In this document: piece by piece, positions 60,542 through 64,000 of the stretch | How positions within the stretch are numbered: position 1 is the stretch's first letter | Layout of the letters: each line of letters starts with the position of its first letter | NCBI GenBank assembly: GCA_943735955.1 | Contig: OX030966.1 | Span: forward strand, 5,458,893 to 5,522,892 | From: Piscicola geometra | Lineage: Eukaryota > Annelida > Clitellata > Hirudinida > Piscicolidae | Direction: 5' to 3' | Length of the DNA stretch: 64,000 nucleotides | The notes under the pieces: model-generated | Told to the model about the DNA's origin: nothing | Database searches by the model: none | Seen by the model: only the letters and a program-made list of their open reading frames with translations | Program-made: the position numbers and the translations under genes

Positions 60542-62339
60542 ATGGGTCTATTAGATTTAAAAGCTAATGTGCTCATCATCATCATCATCGCCATCTTCAT
60601 CTCCTCAATTCGACCCGCCAGCACTTTCACTCCTGAAAGTAAGTGATATTTATTTATTTATTATTTATTCTGAATTTACTTCAAATTATTTAATAATCTT
60701 CTTTATTTATTTATTTAATTGTATTTAATTATACTTTTTCTATTTTATTAATAAATTCTCAGATAAAATATTTTAATTAAAAACTAGTTATAAAAAAGTC
60801 AAATTTTTATGTTTCTATTCATTAAAATTTAGTTCCACAAAATTCACTTTCCTAGCCAAACCGGGAAACCCAAAGATCTTTAAAGTGACCGTGTTGTCAT
60901 GGGAGAGTGTGGAAGTGGAATGGGTGGCTGGTGAAGATGGTGGTTACACCGAATACTTTGTGATTTTTGTTTCTAAAGATGATAACCAGCATTATCATCA
61001 CCACCATTATCGCCATGATGGATCCATAGAATTGATAGGAAATTCAAAACCCAAAGATGGCTTGTTAAGTGTGTTTAATCTTTCTCATACTGTGTCACAG
61101 CATACTATTAAGGGTTAGAAATATCATCATCACCACCCTCATCATCATCATCACTACCCTCATCATCATCATCACCACCCTCATCATCATCATCACCATC
61201 ATTATCATCATCACCATCATCATCATCACCACCACCACCACTTCCAGGTCTCTACCCTTCCACTACCTATCTCATCCAGCTACAAGCAAGCAATCGGCTG
61301 GGAAGGGCTTCCACTCAGGAAAGCGCCACCACTAGAGGTTTTTAAAAATATTTTTGTTTCAAAAAACGTGAATGCCTTTTGTAATTCGCATCCATGTATA
61401 AGACGCAATAAATTACTTGTCCAAATTGCTTTTTTCGGAATTTTTTCAACATTTTCAGATCTGTCCTTCCCGCCATCCACGAGTCTTACATACGACCCAT
61501 CAAGCAAAACAATTTCTGGCTTGGTGGAGGAGGGGGAGTGGGAGGGAGAAGAGTTGTGTGTAAAAGTGCATACGGATATTGAAGAAAACAAAAACAAGGA
61601 TGTTTATAATATAGCCAATTTAATAGATGAAAAAACAAAAACAAAAAAGATAACTAAAATATTGAAAATGATTAACATGAATAATAAGAAAACAAAGAAT
61701 GTTAGTTCAGAGTGCTTAGAGTTCAACCCAGGTGATCGCCATTTGAAAATAGATGAAAAGCCAATTCCATGGAACTTTACGATGGCTTTTTCCATTTCGT
61801 ATTGTCTAGCCCGACGCCATGATGTCTGTGGCGAGGTTAAACTAATCGACGCAGTAAAACCTATTTGTAATTGCAAATATTTTAGAAAAGTTATCATCGG
61901 ATTAGGTTCATTTCTCGCTTGTGTGTGTTGCATAGGATGTTGCTGTATTTGTACAAAATTAATTTCACGAACGCAAAATACCATAATCGGAATTGATCAA
62001 ACACCGATTTATTTTGATGAGAGGGCCATGGACGTAATTAGATGGGAGCCCAAAATTGTAGTTCCCCCCTATCCCATAATTGAAAAAAAAGAAATTATTC
62101 GCCTGGGATACAAAATGTCTGGTTTGAAATTGGATAAAAGAGAAGAAGAGTTTTGGCTTAACTTTTATAATTGCCAGGATACTTCACACATCCATTGGGC
62201 TGAAGATCTTGGAAGGGTCCCACACAGGGTGTCGCAGGACAATTTGTCGCACGGACAATTCGTCTCAGAGAACAACAACTGTCTTTCTCAACCACAAAGT
62301 GGGAAGGCCCTGACCCATGCACATGACTATGAATTGTGA
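60542..62339 (+). CDS. Single-pass membrane protein with one fibronectin type III domain
   Basis: Exons 60542-60638, 60856-61113, 61248-61337, 61459-62339; 1326 nt, 441 aa, all in phase. Residues 1-30 contain a hydrophobic signal-like stretch (VLIIIIIAIFISSI). Residues about 35-150 fit an FN3 domain: PKIFKVTVLSWESVEVEWV (strands A-B with the conserved Trp), EYFVIFV, then LYPSTTYLIQLQASNRLGR (the LxPxTxYxxxVxAxNxxG signature). A His-rich loop interrupts the domain. After a spacer with Cys pairs comes a transmembrane segment VIIGLGSFLACVCCIGCCCI followed by about 130 cytoplasmic residues without a recognised domain. The layout suggests an adhesion molecule or receptor. I cannot name an orthologue. 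Confidence 0.78.
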
Positions 62340-63721
62340 AATTTTATTTATTCATTTTTTCTAACATTAAAAAAGCATTGATAAAACTGGAATTGTGCTC
62401 ACTCTACACTGCACTAACAACACTGTAAAACGTTCATTTAGCCTCTTCGACGTATCATTATTAAAAATCATTCTTAATCACTTCACGAAGTTTAAAAAGT
62501 GTCTGATTATTTTTTATTTTCATATCCGAAGTTTTATGCTTTTTTGTTAATTTCATTTTCAAAAGTAGAAAATAATAACGTTTTACGACGTCTTATTGAT
62601 TTTTATTACTTTTTACGACGTCTTATTGATTTTTATTATTTTTAACACTATTCCATATGACCTATATTAGCCTCCATTTGCAACACTTTCGAAAATAAAA
62701 AAAGTTAAGATACATATATTAATAACATCAATTTATACAAATGAAATATCATTACGAATGATTATAGTATGTACTAATAAAGTTTTGTTCTAAAACTAGT
62801 TAAATTATTTCCAAAAAGACAGTGTTATTCCATAATACCCTACTTTCCTCTACAATATTATGTATTAGAAAGTCCCATCAGGTTTGATTGATCCAGTCGA
62901 AGCCATGTTGAAAAACATTTTTTTCCTTGCTTTTGATTATATAATAATGCGATCTTTTCATCATTTTAAGCTATTTTTTCTTGTCTCCGAATTTATCTAC
63001 ACTAATTCAAACGTTATATGCTCCGCTGACCATCTCGATTTATGAGAAATCAATCAAGCGAGTTAAATACTTTTTTTTTTTTTTTGAATACACTTCATGT
63101 GTACAAAAAGGTAAACGTAAAATATCAGACTCTTATGTTTTTATAGTTCAATCGCGCGCACCATGACGTTAGCTCAAAACGTCCCGATTCTCATTATATT
63201 AGTATTAGCTTGAACTAATTTACATTATCTTTTAAGATTTTCCATAATATTCACCGAAGAGTGAAATTTCAGTCGAGTGCATAAACAGCCATCGAGAGTC
63301 CCTACGACGGGTGTGCAAAGGTTGTCTTTCCATATTTGCGATCATTCGGCTTATGTGCTTTTTGATTGTTAACAGAATAAAATACATAACTCTATTACCT
63401 AGTTTATAAAATTTAAAATAGTCCTAAAAAGTTCTTCCCGAGTTTTCAAGTCATAAAAACGTAGTGGGATAATAAAATTAATTATTTATATATTCAAATT
63501 CTTATCTCTAAGACGTACCTTGCCTTTTTAGTGAAACAGTCTGTGAAAGGTTATGTTAAGTTAAAATAAGTTTTTTCATTATAAAGAAGTTTCACTGATT
63601 TCCTCTTAATATACAATTTTTGAAAATCAAGTCATCAACGGAAACCAGAGTTATTAAACTTGATTGAGACGTAAACTATTTCGCTTCCAATCAAACTTTT
63701 CCACTTGATAAAGATTGGAAA
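62340..63721. other. Intergenic spacer
   Basis: AT-rich. It includes a 28-bp direct duplication around 'ttttacgacgtcttattg' (62581-62642). No coding sequence recognised. Confidence 0.5.
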
Positions 63722-63855
63722 ATGACAGACAACGCTGCATTCCAGACGCAAGACTGTGGGTCGCGTATCAGTCTTCACTCGCTGTACTGCTCTGTCACAC
63801 TGCCAAGCACCCTGTGCACCAAAGGCAAACAAATCAGAATTCTCCACGGTGTCAG
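63722..63855 (+). CDS. First exon of a probable ABCG-type transporter, 3'-partial
   Basis: ATG 63722 (MTDNAAFQTQDCGSRISLHS) reads to a CAG|GTGAGG donor at 63855/63856, giving 44 codons plus two bases. The segment LHSLYCSVTLP followed by KGKQIRILHGV resembles the stretch before the Walker A exon of ABCG half-transporters (strand, loop, then ILxGVSG). The following exons are outside the window. The exon call rests on the start, the open frame and the strong donor; the family call on this short similarity only. Confidence 0.45.
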
Positions 63856-64000
63856 GTGAGGTCTTTTGAAAGATTTTCTGTTTGATGCTTAAATAGTTGT
63901 AGTTCTGAGATATAACTATAAATAATAAATAAATAATTGAAGATAATTAAAATCGTTATGGGAGAATAATACAAGACGGACGAAAACGCAGTTAAACATG

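Overview
The window is a eukaryotic nuclear contig, most likely from a lophotrochozoan invertebrate. A leech or other annelid is my tentative guess, from gene content and texture rather than from a diagnostic marker. It uses the standard genetic code and GT-AG introns. Exons are short and fairly GC-rich, while introns and spacers are AT-rich or filled with simple repeats. Most long reading frames here (poly-Thr, Ser, Val, Gly, Cys-Val, Thr-His) are translations of those repeats. Gene models were built by hand from conserved protein sequence and checked by splice phase. Human protein comparisons are from memory, with no database search.

Layout, left to right. COPA, the alpha-COP subunit of the COPI coat (+, 206-9749), lacks its N-terminal WD40 half, which lies before the window. 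It converges on IFT70/TTC30, an intraflagellar transport gene (-, 10536-13086). IFT70 is head-to-head, 75 bp apart, with TDRD3 (+, 13162-17756). NEK11, a NIMA-family kinase (-, 18752-23551), diverges from an intronless gene for an unrecognised Cys-rich 891-aa protein (+, 24142-26817). Next is a two-exon gene for a 50-aa peptide starting MGNCLSK (+, 26987-27339). INTS8, Integrator subunit 8 (-, 27953-42393, 27 exons), holds several kb of satellite and microsatellite DNA in its introns. INTS8 is head-to-head with an SLC35E2-like transporter gene (+, 42864-46610).

A mobile-element region follows (about 48040-51155). It has a 5'-truncated LINE whose TTGATTGA tail is interrupted by a 2.5-kb foldback-type element with long inverted repeats built of 16-bp subrepeats and a 9-bp target duplication. 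After it come BCAP31 (+, 51739-53803), a possible 76-aa gene (+, 54727-54957), DHODH (-, 55765-59395), a single-pass membrane protein with one fibronectin type III domain (+, 60542-62339), and what looks like the first exon of an ABCG-type transporter (+, 63722-63855).

The genes do not form one pathway. They are mostly conserved housekeeping genes (vesicle coat, ciliary transport, RNA 3'-end processing, pyrimidine synthesis, ER quality control). Three pairs are divergent and may share promoters. The unusual biology is in the repeats: the foldback element with triplicated exon-like CxxC units, a dispersed repeat whose core sits next to CAATA-type microsatellites, a 14-bp satellite with higher-order structure, and an apparent in-frame repeat insertion in INTS8.
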